A DNA stretch of 7,544 nt from Nitrospirota bacterium (lineage in GTDB: Bacteria > Nitrospirota > Thermodesulfovibrionia > Thermodesulfovibrionales > Magnetobacteriaceae), in the NCBI GenBank assembly GCA_015233265.1, contig JADFXZ010000109.1, positions 1-7,544 of the forward strand, in the 5' to 3' direction. The stretch's first letter is position 1. Each line of letters opens with the position of its first letter. The notes under the pieces were generated by a model that saw only the letters and a list, made by a program, of their open reading frames with translations, searched no databases and was not told where the DNA came from. The position numbers and the translations under genes were made by a program. This document shows positions 1-6,806 of this stretch, one piece after another.

Positions 1-771
1 AACACCGTCAGCAATCGACCAGATATGCATGTCATGTATTCCTTCTACGTCAGGAAGCTCCATCAGCATCGCCGTTATTTGCGCAATATCATACCCCTGA
101 GGTGTGAATTCCATGAATATCCACAGTGTATCTTTAATTATCTTTATTCCGCCTGAAAGAATAAGAACATTTGCTATGAAACCGGCTATCGGGTCAGCCC
201 TGTAGAATTTTGTAAAATGAATAACCACTGCACTAATAACAACACCGGCCGAGGCAAGGAGATCTCCAATCACATGAAACAGAACAGTCTTGATATTTAA
301 GTCCTTCTCTGCGGGACTGCTAAGTACTACAGCCATAAAGAGGTTTCCCAAAAAACCACCGAAAGCTATATACAACATTATAGACGAATTCACAACAGGG
401 GGGGAAACAAATCTCCGGTAGGTTTCTATGAATAAGAAAATCGATATGGCAATCAAGAGTATGCCGTTTATTAACGCGGCGACCAGACCAAAGCGGCGAT
501 ACCCATAGGTCGCTCTTGAATCCGGCGGTTTCTTTGAAATAACAATAGCCACCAGAGAAAGAAGCAGGGCACATACGTCGGTAAACATATGCCCAGCATC
601 ACTCAAAAGAGCCAGGCTGTTGCATACTATGCCACCGATAACCTCACCGGTAAGTATGGTCGTAGCAATGATGAGGGTAAAGTATAACCGCTTTTCCTTG
701 CTTAACTGCCGCACCGGCAAGTCTGTGTTTCTATTGTATTGCTTTAAAGAGCTGACTTGTTTCAAACTCAT
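1..771 (-). CDS. czcD: Cation diffusion facilitator (CDF) family metal efflux transporter, C-terminus cut off by the window edge
   Basis: An uninterrupted frame of 257 codons runs from ATG at 771 to the left edge. A stop at 844-846 and no other start codon in between fix the ATG, and GGAGAGAG lies just upstream as ribosome binding site. The protein is an inner-membrane divalent cation/proton antiporter exporting metal from the cytoplasm. The CDF signature SLALLSDAGHMFTD (residues 52-65) carries the first transport-site pair, His61 and Asp65. HVIGD (166-170) carries the second pair, His166 and Asp170. This HD-HD arrangement is that of Zn/Co/Cd-type CDFs. About six hydrophobic segments lie between residues 30 and 220. 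A cytoplasmic ferredoxin-like domain follows and ends in the typical HDMHIWSI (246-253). The loop between TM4 and TM5 (about 151-161) is short and lacks the histidine-rich stretch of CzcD or ZitB. Perhaps 40-50 residues are missing. The gene follows the RND operon on the same strand but has its own promoter and looks AT-richer. The family is certain; the exact metal is not. Confidence 0.95.
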   Translation of the reverse strand, partial: MSLKQVSSLKQYNRNTDLPVRQLSKEKRLYFTLIIATTILTGEVIGGIVCNSLALLSDAGHMFTDVCALLLSLVAIVISKKPPDSRATYGYRRFGLVAALINGILLIAISIFLFIETYRRFVSPPVVNSSIMLYIAFGGFLGNLFMAVVLSSPAEKDLNIKTVLFHVIGDLLASAGVVISAVVIHFTKFYRADPIAGFIANVLILSGGIKIIKDTLWIFMEFTPQGYDIAQITAMLMELPDVEGIHDMHIWSIADGV

Positions 772-808
772 TATTCTCTCTCTCCATTCCCGATTAATGA
801 GAGTTTTA

Positions 809-822
809 TCCGCAACTGCGGA
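809..822. repeat. 14-bp inverted repeat in the CDF leader
   Basis: TCCGCAACTGCGGA has 6-bp arms around a 2-bp centre and lies between the predicted transcription start (about 846) and the ATG (771). In RNA it could form a small CCGC/GCGG hairpin. It could also be a protein-binding dyad just downstream of the promoter. No U-tract follows, so it is not an intrinsic terminator. The function is unknown. Confidence 0.4.
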
Positions 823-852
823 CAGAGTATTTCTCCATAGCTTCTACAACGC

Positions 853-881
853 ATAGTAACTTTCTTTTCATAGCCTGTCAA
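853..881 (-). promoter_or_regulatory. Sigma70-type promoter of the CDF gene
   Basis: On the minus strand a perfect -35 TTGACA (876-881) is followed after exactly 17 bp by TACTAT (853-858), which matches TATAAT at five of six positions. Transcription would start near 846 and leave a leader of about 75 nt before the ATG at 771. The gap shows no clear intrinsic terminator after the preceding outer-membrane gene, so read-through from the RND operon could add to expression. A strong promoter of its own implies that the CDF gene can be expressed independently of the pump. Confidence 0.7.
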
Positions 882-886
882 CCTCT

Positions 887-903
887 TTAATAATGAAACT
901 CAT
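887..903 (-). promoter_or_regulatory. Degenerate Fur-like site upstream of the CDF promoter
   Basis: The minus strand reads ATGAGTTTCATTATTAA. It matches the box in front of the adaptor gene (ATGATATTCATTATCAT) at 13 of 17 positions, including the central TTCATTAT. It lies 5 bp upstream of the -35 hexamer, centred near -49 from the predicted start. Its left arm is poorly symmetric and the region is AT-rich, so it may be chance. Confidence 0.3.
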
Positions 904-948
904 CCCAGCTGCTTGCGGCGGGGTGGCTGCTATAAGAAACCATCAGAG

Positions 949-2418
949 TCATTGCTGGTGATCTGATACAAAATCTCTATGCCACCAGCCGCCGCCAAGT
1001 GCCTGAAACAGCGCCGCCGTGTCGCAGTAGCGATTGGCAAGGGCTTGCACAAGGGTGATATTGGCCTGCTGATATGTCTGTTGAGCGTTTAAAAGCTCCA
1101 AATAGCTGATGTCGCCAAGCTCGAGCCGCTGCTCTACGATGGAGAGGGTTTTGGCCGCGGCGCGCTCGGCTCTGGAGGCCGCCTTGAGGGCATCTGCGTC
1201 GGACTGGATTGCGTAGAGTGTGTCAGCCACGTTTTGAAAGGCGCTTAGCACCACGCCGCGATACTGTGCAGCCGCCTGGTCATAGGCCGCCTCGGCGGCT
1301 TTCTGTCTGTGCAGCAGTGTCCCGCCCTGAAAGATTGGCTGAGTCAGATTAGCGGCCAATGCCCAGAAGCTCGTACCGGTGCTAAACAACAGGCTGCCCA
1401 GAGTTGCCATGGAGCCAAAATTAGCACTCAGGGCAATGTTAGGCAGCCGGTTAGCAATGTTCACACCAATATTGGCGCTGGCTGTGTGCAATTGCTCCTC
1501 GGCATAGCGGACGTCCGGGCGTTGCGCGACAAGTTTTGATGGAAGGCTCACTGGAAGCTCCTGCGGCAGCTGCAGCGATGACAGTTCAAATTTCTCTTCA
1601 AGTGCCTCGCTGGGAAGTCGCCCAGCAAGGCGGGCTAGTAAGTCGCGCTGCTGTGCTAGTTGTTTCTCCAACGGCGGCAGTGTGGCCTGTGTTTGTGCCA
1701 GAGCCGCCTCAGAAGCCGCTATGTCGGCCTCGGCAATCTGGCCAAGTTCAAACTGCTGTCGCATCAGATCGAGAGATTTGCTCTGAGCGCCGATTATCTT
1801 CTTGGTTGCCTCAATCTGGCCGCGCAGGGCAGCCTCGGTAATTGCCGCCGTGACCACATTTGATGTCAGCGTCAGGTACGCTGCCTCAAGCTGAAATCGC
1901 TGAGCATTGGCCTGGGCCTCCAGTGATTCCACCTGCCTGCGGGTACCGCCAAAAAAGTCCATCGTATAGGCCACCGTAACCTGTGCGGTATGAAGGCTGT
2001 AGTAATTGTCGCCGCTTGAAAGTGGACTAGTTACCTGATTGGAAATAGCCTGACGAGTCGGATTAAAGTTTGCGTCTATGGTTGGATAAAACGCGCCCTG
2101 TTGTGCATAGACATTCTCCCATGCACCAGCAAGGGCGGCCTTTGCGGACTGCATGTCGGGATTTGCCCTTAGTGCCTCAGCAATCAGGTCATTAAGCGGC
2201 TTGCAGTGAAACAGCTCCCACCATTGGCCGGGAATGTCCATGTCTTTTATGAAGCGCTGAGCCTGCCCCCCGTCAAGTGCGGCCGATGACGTCTGCACCG
2301 GTAGTGGCTGCCGCGTATAGCCGCCTGCGGCAGGTGGCTCAGGGCGTTGAAAATCAGGCCCGACCGTGCATCCCATAAGTACAATACATAAGATAACGAT
2401 TGCTCTTTTCATATTCAT
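949..2418 (-). CDS. NodT/TolC-family outer-membrane efflux lipoprotein of the RND pump
   Basis: This 489-residue protein is the usual length for a NodT-family outer-membrane factor. It forms the trimeric channel and periplasmic tunnel through which the tripartite pump expels substrate. A short lipoprotein signal ends in LMGC, predicting lipidation of Cys17, followed by the family-typical CTVGPDFQRPE. Two outer-membrane-efflux repeats follow. The first, about 65-255, includes WWELF (66-70) and YTMDFFGGTRRQVE (151-164). The second, about 285-475, includes LVAQRPDVR (296-304), AANLTQPIFQGG (355-366) and LELGDISYLELLNAQ (432-446). The C-terminus holds FQALGGGWW (471-479). The ATG at 2418 is preceded by AGGAGG (2430-2435), 11 nt away and inside the end of the RND gene. 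A second ATG at codon 3 would be farther from it. The gene starts 6 bp after the RND stop, so co-transcription and probably coupled translation are expected. NodT factors more often serve multidrug RND pumps; heavy-metal pumps commonly use CzcC-like partners. Confidence 0.93.
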   Translation of the reverse strand: MNMKRAIVILCIVLMGCTVGPDFQRPEPPAAGGYTRQPLPVQTSSAALDGGQAQRFIKDMDIPGQWWELFHCKPLNDLIAEALRANPDMQSAKAALAGAWENVYAQQGAFYPTIDANFNPTRQAISNQVTSPLSSGDNYYSLHTAQVTVAYTMDFFGGTRRQVESLEAQANAQRFQLEAAYLTLTSNVVTAAITEAALRGQIEATKKIIGAQSKSLDLMRQQFELGQIAEADIAASEAALAQTQATLPPLEKQLAQQRDLLARLAGRLPSEALEEKFELSSLQLPQELPVSLPSKLVAQRPDVRYAEEQLHTASANIGVNIANRLPNIALSANFGSMATLGSLLFSTGTSFWALAANLTQPIFQGGTLLHRQKAAEAAYDQAAAQYRGVVLSAFQNVADTLYAIQSDADALKAASRAERAAAKTLSIVEQRLELGDISYLELLNAQQTYQQANITLVQALANRYCDTAALFQALGGGWWHRDFVSDHQQ

Positions 2419-2424
2419 TCTTAG

Positions 2425-5400
2425 TCAGCCCTCCTGGCCCATCAACAGCGGCTTGTTTGCCTGACGGCGCTCCACCCATCTTTCCATGGCAAAGTAGTAA
2501 GTGGGCAGAATAAACAGCGTCAGAAGTGTGGCAAGCCCAAGGCCGCCCACAACAACCGTGGCAAGGGCGCGCTGCACATCCGTGCCCACTCCGGTTGCCA
2601 ATGCCGCTGGCAGCATCCCCACGCTGGCCACGGTGGCGGCCATCAGCACCGGACGAAAACGCTCCACCGCCCCAGACATTACCGCATCATGCAGCGCCAT
2701 TCCCTCGTCGCGCACGCGGTTGATATTAGCAACCATAATTATGCCGTTTTGCACAGCCACGCCAAACAGCGCTATGAACCCAACCGCGCTGGCTACGTTG
2801 AGCGTCCCACCGGTGATGTGAAGCGTAATAAGACCTCCAAGCGTGGCCATCGGCACCACACCAAGTATCAATACCGCCTGCCGCATCTTGCCAAATTCTA
2901 CGAACAGGAACACGAGCATAAGGGCCAGTACAATCCCCATTATCAACGTCAATCTGGCCTGAGCGCGCCGCTGGTTCTCAAATTGCCCGCCCCACTCAAG
3001 GTGATATTTAGTCTGGTCAAACTTTAACGACTGGCCTATTTTAAGCTGGGCCTCCTTCAAGTAGTCGGACAGGGCGCGGTCTCTGTTATCTATTTTCACA
3101 ATCAGGCTGCGGCGGCCCATCTCATGCGATATTGTGCTCTCACCGGTCTGTGTTCTGGTATTGGCAACCTGTGAAAGCAGGATTTGCGCACCTGAGGCGG
3201 TGTTAAGAGGAAGATTGCCCAGCGCCTCCGGACTTTTACGGGTCTCCTGAGAAAACCGCACTGTAACGTCATATGTGCGGTCGGCCACATAGACCTTGCT
3301 GACTGCGGCACCGCCAACCCCTGTCTGAATCAGGTTGGTGATGTCTGAAACGTTGATTCCGTAGCGGGCAGCCGCCGCACGGTCTATATCGATTGCAATC
3401 TGTGGAATCGGAGGTTCCTGAAATATGGACGCCTCCGCCGTACCCCTGACTCCACGCAGCAGCCCGACTATTTCGCCGCCAATGCGCCGTAGTTCATTGA
3501 AGTCGTTGCCTATAATGCGAATGACCAACGGGCTGTGCGCGCCGCCTATGGCATCGTTGACCATATCAATTATCGGCTGGCTGACGCCGACAGAGGAAAA
3601 CCCCGGCAGTTGCTGCAACCTGTTGTTAAGGCGGTCAATAAAGGCCTCTCTGGTATCACCCTTAGGCCATGTGCTATAAGGCTTCAGGCCGACTGGAGCC
3701 TCGATATGGGAAGGAGTCCAGGGGTCTGTTCCATCATCGTTTCGTCCAAGCTGGGTAATGGCGTAGGATACCTCGGGGAATTCAAGCAATGTGCGCCGCA
3801 GTTCGCTGGCCATCTCACTCGCCTTATCGAGCGACAGCCCTGTAGGCAATTGTGCCTGAAGCCACAGGGAACCCTCATCGAGTTCGGGCAGGAATTCTAT
3901 GCCGGCCGTTGCGCCAAGGGCTATCACGGCTATCAGCGCAGCCGCGCCTATCAAATATGAAAGCGCCGGCGTTGCAAGCATACGCCGCAGTGTTGAGCTG
4001 AAGACATTCTCAAGCCATTGAAGCGGCCGATTTTGAAAGATCTTTTTGGGTTTGCGAAAGGCTATATAGGTAAGGCCTGGAATCAGGGTAAAAGTACACA
4101 GGAGCGCCCCTAAGAGTGCATAGCCCACAGTATAAGCCATTGGCGAAAATAGCTTGGCCTCCGCCCTCTCAAACGAAAACAGCGGGAGGTAGGCAGTGAT
4201 GATTATAAGGGTGGAAAAGAATATCGGGCGCGCCACTTGTGTCATCGTGTTAAACACGTCATGCTCACTTAAGGTAATTCCAGAGTCAGCCTCGCGCCTT
4301 CGCAGTATGGCCTCGGTGACTATGACAGCGCCGTTGACGATAATACCGAAATCCACAGCGCCCAGCGAGAACATGTTAGCGGGCATTTTGGTCATGTGCA
4401 TCATGATGAAGATAACGACAAGGGCAAATGGTATGGTAACCGCCGCAATCAGGGCGCTGCGAGGGCTACCGAGAAACAGAATCAGTACAATGCACACAAG
4501 ACCTATACCTGATAGCACAGTGCGTGAGACCTTGCGCACTGTCTCCTGGACAAGGTCGTCCCTGTCAATGTACGGGACAATACGCACCCCCATGGGTTGA
4601 AGTTTCTTAGTCAGCTCCACAACCTTGGCATGGACGCCTTTGAGGACTTCAGATGGATTTTGATACTTGAGCAGAGCCACAATGCCTTCTATGGTATCAG
4701 GATTGTTGTCCTTGCCAAGTATGCCCTCTCGCTCCTGATGGCTATATGTTGTCTTGCCGAGGTCACGCACCAGAATCGGAACGCCGTTTCGCTGTGTGAC
4801 AACAATATTGCCAAGGTCGCTAAGTGTGCGCACCATGCCGATGCCGCGCACAACATAGCCCTGTTCGCCACGCGATATGCGGCTGCCTCCGGCGTTTGAA
4901 CTATTGTTGTTTATCGCCGTGGTCACGTCATTGAGGCCGATGCCGTAGCGCAGCAGTTGGGCCGGGTCTAACTCAAGCTGATACTGCATGGTGAACCCGC
5001 CAAAATTGTTTACTTCAACCACGCCTGGTACCTGCTTCAGTGCCGGGATAACAATCCAACGCTGGATTTCTGACAGCTCCATCAGGTTTTTGGTATCGGA
5101 CTCAAGTGTATAGCGGTAGATTTCACCTACCGGGCCGCTTACGGGGTCAAGGCCTGGCTGGATTCCCGCAGGCAGTGTGACATTACTGATACGCTCCATG
5201 ACGCGCTGGCGCGACCAATAGTCCTCAGCGCCGTCTCGAAAGACCAGTGTGATAAGAGAAAGGGCAAATGTGCTGCTTGAGCGCATGGTATCGAGGCCGG
5301 GTGTGCTGGCTAAAGCGCGCTCTAATGGAATAGTGATCTGCTGTTCCACCTCCTCTGAGGCCAGCCCCGGCGCCTGTGTGATAACCTGCGCCGTTACATC

Positions 5401-5529
5401 GCCGATTTCAGGATATGCCTCTACCGCCATCTTTGTCCACGAGTAATAGCCAAAAATGCCAAGTAGGACTGCCACCATAATTACGACTAACCGCTTGTGC
5501 AGGCAGATGTTGACAATTCGATTAATCAT
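2425..5529 (-). CDS. czcA: CusA/CzcA-family heavy-metal efflux RND transporter (inner-membrane proton/metal antiporter)
   Basis: At 1034 residues this is a full-length HME-type RND pump, a trimeric inner-membrane protein that moves metal ions outward using the proton gradient. TM1 (about 13-30) leads into the first periplasmic loop, with the typical AVEAYPEIGDV (35-45) and APGLASEEVEQQIT (53-66). TM2-TM7 span about 336-541, and the second large loop begins near 545 with FLPELDEGSLW (546-556). TM8-TM12 span about 860-1012 and include GFIALFGVAVQNG (917-929). The TM4 relay reads DFGIIVNGAVIVTE (393-406). CzcA has Asp402, Asp408 and Glu415 at the corresponding places; here they are Asp393, Asn399 and Glu406. 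Of the CusA copper-binding methionines (573, 623, 672) only the first aligns with Met. The others align with Asp625 and an Ile, which argues against Cu/Ag. The ATG overlaps the end of the adaptor gene by 8 bp and has GGCGGGG upstream. Export of Zn, Co, Cd, Ni or similar is inferred. Confidence 0.95.
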   Translation of the reverse strand: MINRIVNICLHKRLVVIMVAVLLGIFGYYSWTKMAVEAYPEIGDVTAQVITQAPGLASEEVEQQITIPLERALASTPGLDTMRSSSTFALSLITLVFRDGAEDYWSRQRVMERISNVTLPAGIQPGLDPVSGPVGEIYRYTLESDTKNLMELSEIQRWIVIPALKQVPGVVEVNNFGGFTMQYQLELDPAQLLRYGIGLNDVTTAINNNSSNAGGSRISRGEQGYVVRGIGMVRTLSDLGNIVVTQRNGVPILVRDLGKTTYSHQEREGILGKDNNPDTIEGIVALLKYQNPSEVLKGVHAKVVELTKKLQPMGVRIVPYIDRDDLVQETVRKVSRTVLSGIGLVCIVLILFLGSPRSALIAAVTIPFALVVIFIMMHMTKMPANMFSLGAVDFGIIVNGAVIVTEAILRRREADSGITLSEHDVFNTMTQVARPIFFSTLIIITAYLPLFSFERAEAKLFSPMAYTVGYALLGALLCTFTLIPGLTYIAFRKPKKIFQNRPLQWLENVFSSTLRRMLATPALSYLIGAAALIAVIALGATAGIEFLPELDEGSLWLQAQLPTGLSLDKASEMASELRRTLLEFPEVSYAITQLGRNDDGTDPWTPSHIEAPVGLKPYSTWPKGDTREAFIDRLNNRLQQLPGFSSVGVSQPIIDMVNDAIGGAHSPLVIRIIGNDFNELRRIGGEIVGLLRGVRGTAEASIFQEPPIPQIAIDIDRAAAARYGINVSDITNLIQTGVGGAAVSKVYVADRTYDVTVRFSQETRKSPEALGNLPLNTASGAQILLSQVANTRTQTGESTISHEMGRRSLIVKIDNRDRALSDYLKEAQLKIGQSLKFDQTKYHLEWGGQFENQRRAQARLTLIMGIVLALMLVFLFVEFGKMRQAVLILGVVPMATLGGLITLHITGGTLNVASAVGFIALFGVAVQNGIIMVANINRVRDEGMALHDAVMSGAVERFRPVLMAATVASVGMLPAALATGVGTDVQRALATVVVGGLGLATLLTLFILPTYYFAMERWVERRQANKPLLMGQEG

Positions 5530-6691
5530 TCATTAACACCCCGCCTTTAACAATGACGCGGTCTCCCGGGCTGAGGCCCTGGTCAATCCTTGCACCGTCG
5601 CCTTCTCCAAATCCTGGCACCACCGTACGCTTGACAAACGTCCAGGGGGCAACTTCAAGGAACACCGCAGTGTTGTCGTTATTCATGAGCAAGGCAGAGT
5701 TAGGCACATACACCGCAGGTTTTTGCGGTATCTTAAAGCTGACATTGGCAAACATATTGGGTTTGAACTTTCTGTCAGGGTTGGGGAAGGCAATTCTAAC
5801 TTTATTGCGACGTGTGTCCGGTTCGACCACATCGTTTACGAACGACACTGTTGCGTGAAATACCTGGCTGGGGTAGGCCGAAAAAGATACGTCAACGGGC
5901 TGCCCCTTCGTAACGTAGGATATGCTGGTCTCCGGCACATACGCGGTGACCCAGACTGAGTCAAGGTTAGCTATTGTCATAAGAGGGGCTGTAACATCAT
6001 TGACAAATGCCCCTTGTGCCGCGCTCAATGCGGTGACGCTGCCGCTTGTCGGCGCGGTAAGAGTCAGGAGGCGCGGCCCGTCTTTGTGCGTAATGGGAAC
6101 GCCGATTTCTTTGAGGCGAGCCTCTGCCCTTCTCAGTTCAAATGTTGCCTGCTCAAAATCACTTTCCGCCTGCTCAAGGTCTTTGACGGCGCCGGCACCC
6201 GCCTTGTTCAGGCCGCGTGCGCGCTCAAGCGTGCGTTTGGCGTGTTCCATGTTGTCACTCGCCTTATCATAATCGGCATACGCTTGCGCCAGATCGGCAG
6301 ATTCTATCATTGCAAGAGGCTGCCCCTTTGAGACCCGGTCACCAAGGCTGATCATAAGACGGGCCACCTTGCCGGCAACTGGAGTCAGAATGTTGTTCGT
6401 GCGTGCCGGGTCAGCTTCCACAGACCCCGGCAGTGTCATCGTGTGCGGGGTGTTTTTCACGGCAACCGGCTCAACAACAAGCCTTGTGCGAAGCAAACAG
6501 CCTTCGGGTATGAGATATTTGTCGCCCTGGCGCACAAGGGAGGGCGGCTTGGTCTCCTGCGTCGCAGCGGCACAAGCGGTGGTGGTGCAAAGCATTCCTG
6601 TGCCGCCCTCAGCGCTAAGCAAGGCGGCAACAGCGGCAATTGACACTAAGGCAAAGCGCTTATGTTCTGAATAAAAACTTGATATAGACAT
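5522..6691 (-). CDS. czcB: Periplasmic adaptor subunit (membrane fusion protein) of the metal RND pump
   Basis: This 389-residue CzcB/HlyD-type adaptor links the inner-membrane pump to the NodT channel in the periplasm. The N-terminus has Lys11-Arg12 and a hydrophobic stretch (about 13-27) of a signal peptide, possibly cleaved after the Ala-Cys-Ala near 39-41. No convincing lipobox is seen. The two lipoyl-like halves are PVAGKVARLMISLGDRVSKG (104-123) and LTAPTSGSVTALSAAQGAFV (211-230). Between them lies a charged helical hairpin (about 134-195) rich in Ala, Glu and Arg. The beta-barrel (about 245-320) includes VWVTAYVPE (246-254) and the membrane-proximal domain runs to the end (LSPGDRVIVKGG, 373-384). 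It lacks the methionine-rich and histidine-rich N-terminal metal sites of CusB-type adaptors, but Cys35, Cys40 and Cys65 are present. A strong AGGAGG (6700-6705) lies 8 nt before the ATG. It is the first gene of the pump operon, preceded by a Fur-like box and an inverted repeat. Confidence 0.93.
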   Translation of the reverse strand: MSISSFYSEHKRFALVSIAAVAALLSAEGGTGMLCTTTACAAATQETKPPSLVRQGDKYLIPEGCLLRTRLVVEPVAVKNTPHTMTLPGSVEADPARTNNILTPVAGKVARLMISLGDRVSKGQPLAMIESADLAQAYADYDKASDNMEHAKRTLERARGLNKAGAGAVKDLEQAESDFEQATFELRRAEARLKEIGVPITHKDGPRLLTLTAPTSGSVTALSAAQGAFVNDVTAPLMTIANLDSVWVTAYVPETSISYVTKGQPVDVSFSAYPSQVFHATVSFVNDVVEPDTRRNKVRIAFPNPDRKFKPNMFANVSFKIPQKPAVYVPNSALLMNNDNTAVFLEVAPWTFVKRTVVPGFGEGDGARIDQGLSPGDRVIVKGGVLMND

Positions 6692-6726
6692 CTGTACTAC
6701 CTCCTGATAACACTACATACTTCTAT

Positions 6727-6747
6727 ATCAGGGCGGAATACCCTGAT
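6727..6747. repeat. Perfect 7-bp inverted repeat with 7-nt spacer in the pump-operon leader
   Basis: ATCAGGG (6727-6733) and CCCTGAT (6741-6747) are exact reverse complements separated by seven bases. The element lies between the TATATA-like -10 and the ribosome binding site of the adaptor gene. In the transcript it would form a hairpin with three G-C pairs at the loop end. The next bases are AUAGAAG rather than a U-run, so it is not a standard terminator for the upstream regulator gene. It may be an operator for a second regulator or an mRNA leader structure. Confidence 0.55.
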
Positions 6748-6760
6748 GGTTACGAGCTGA

Positions 6761-6770
6761 CTTATATAAG
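6761..6770 (-). promoter_or_regulatory. Probable -10 region of the pump operon promoter
   Basis: CTTATATAAG is a perfect 10-bp palindrome. It contains TATATA (6763-6768 on the minus strand), a reasonable -10 for the adaptor-RND-NodT operon about 70 nt before the ATG. No good -35 sits at 16-18 bp. The Fur-like box at 6773-6789 occupies that interval instead, which fits a regulated promoter. The assignment is tentative because the region is AT-rich. Confidence 0.4.
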
Positions 6771-6772
6771 CA

Positions 6773-6789
6773 ATGATATTCATTATCAT
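6773..6789. promoter_or_regulatory. Fur box upstream of the RND pump operon
   Basis: ATGATATTCATTATCAT contains TGATATT-C-ATTATCA, differing at one position from the 7-1-7 Fur consensus TGATAAT-N-ATTATCA. Seven of the eight arm pairs of the 17-mer are symmetric. It sits just upstream of the likely -10 of the pump promoter and 17 nt after the end of the Fur-family gene. The right arm CATTATCAT is identical to that of the second box in front of the regulator gene. This makes the local Fur-family protein the likely ligand. Confidence 0.72.
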
Positions 6790-6806
6790 CTTAAAGACAA
6801 AAACAA

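Noticed and set aside
320..856. Open frames of 84 codons (minus, 320-574) and 78 codons (plus, 620-856)
   Set aside because: The first lies wholly inside the CDF coding frame, which is continuous and carries clear CDF motifs. The second covers the antisense of the CDF start and its leader. Both translations look like shadow sequence.
806..871. 21-codon minus-strand frame (MKRKLLCVVEAMEK...) before the CDF gene
   Set aside because: Its ATG lies inside the predicted promoter, upstream of the expected transcription start, so the CDF promoter would not transcribe it whole. Nothing else supports it as a leader peptide.
904..930. GC-rich stretch after the NodT-family gene as a possible terminator
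   Set aside because: Only a short imperfect CAGC/GCTG pairing is present and no T-run follows on the minus strand.
4196..4600. Plus-strand frame of 134 codons, and similar ones at 3535-3960, 2689-3027 and 5922-6272
   Set aside because: They are antisense to strongly conserved RND or adaptor coding sequence. Their products resemble no family and no ribosome binding site or independent context supports them.
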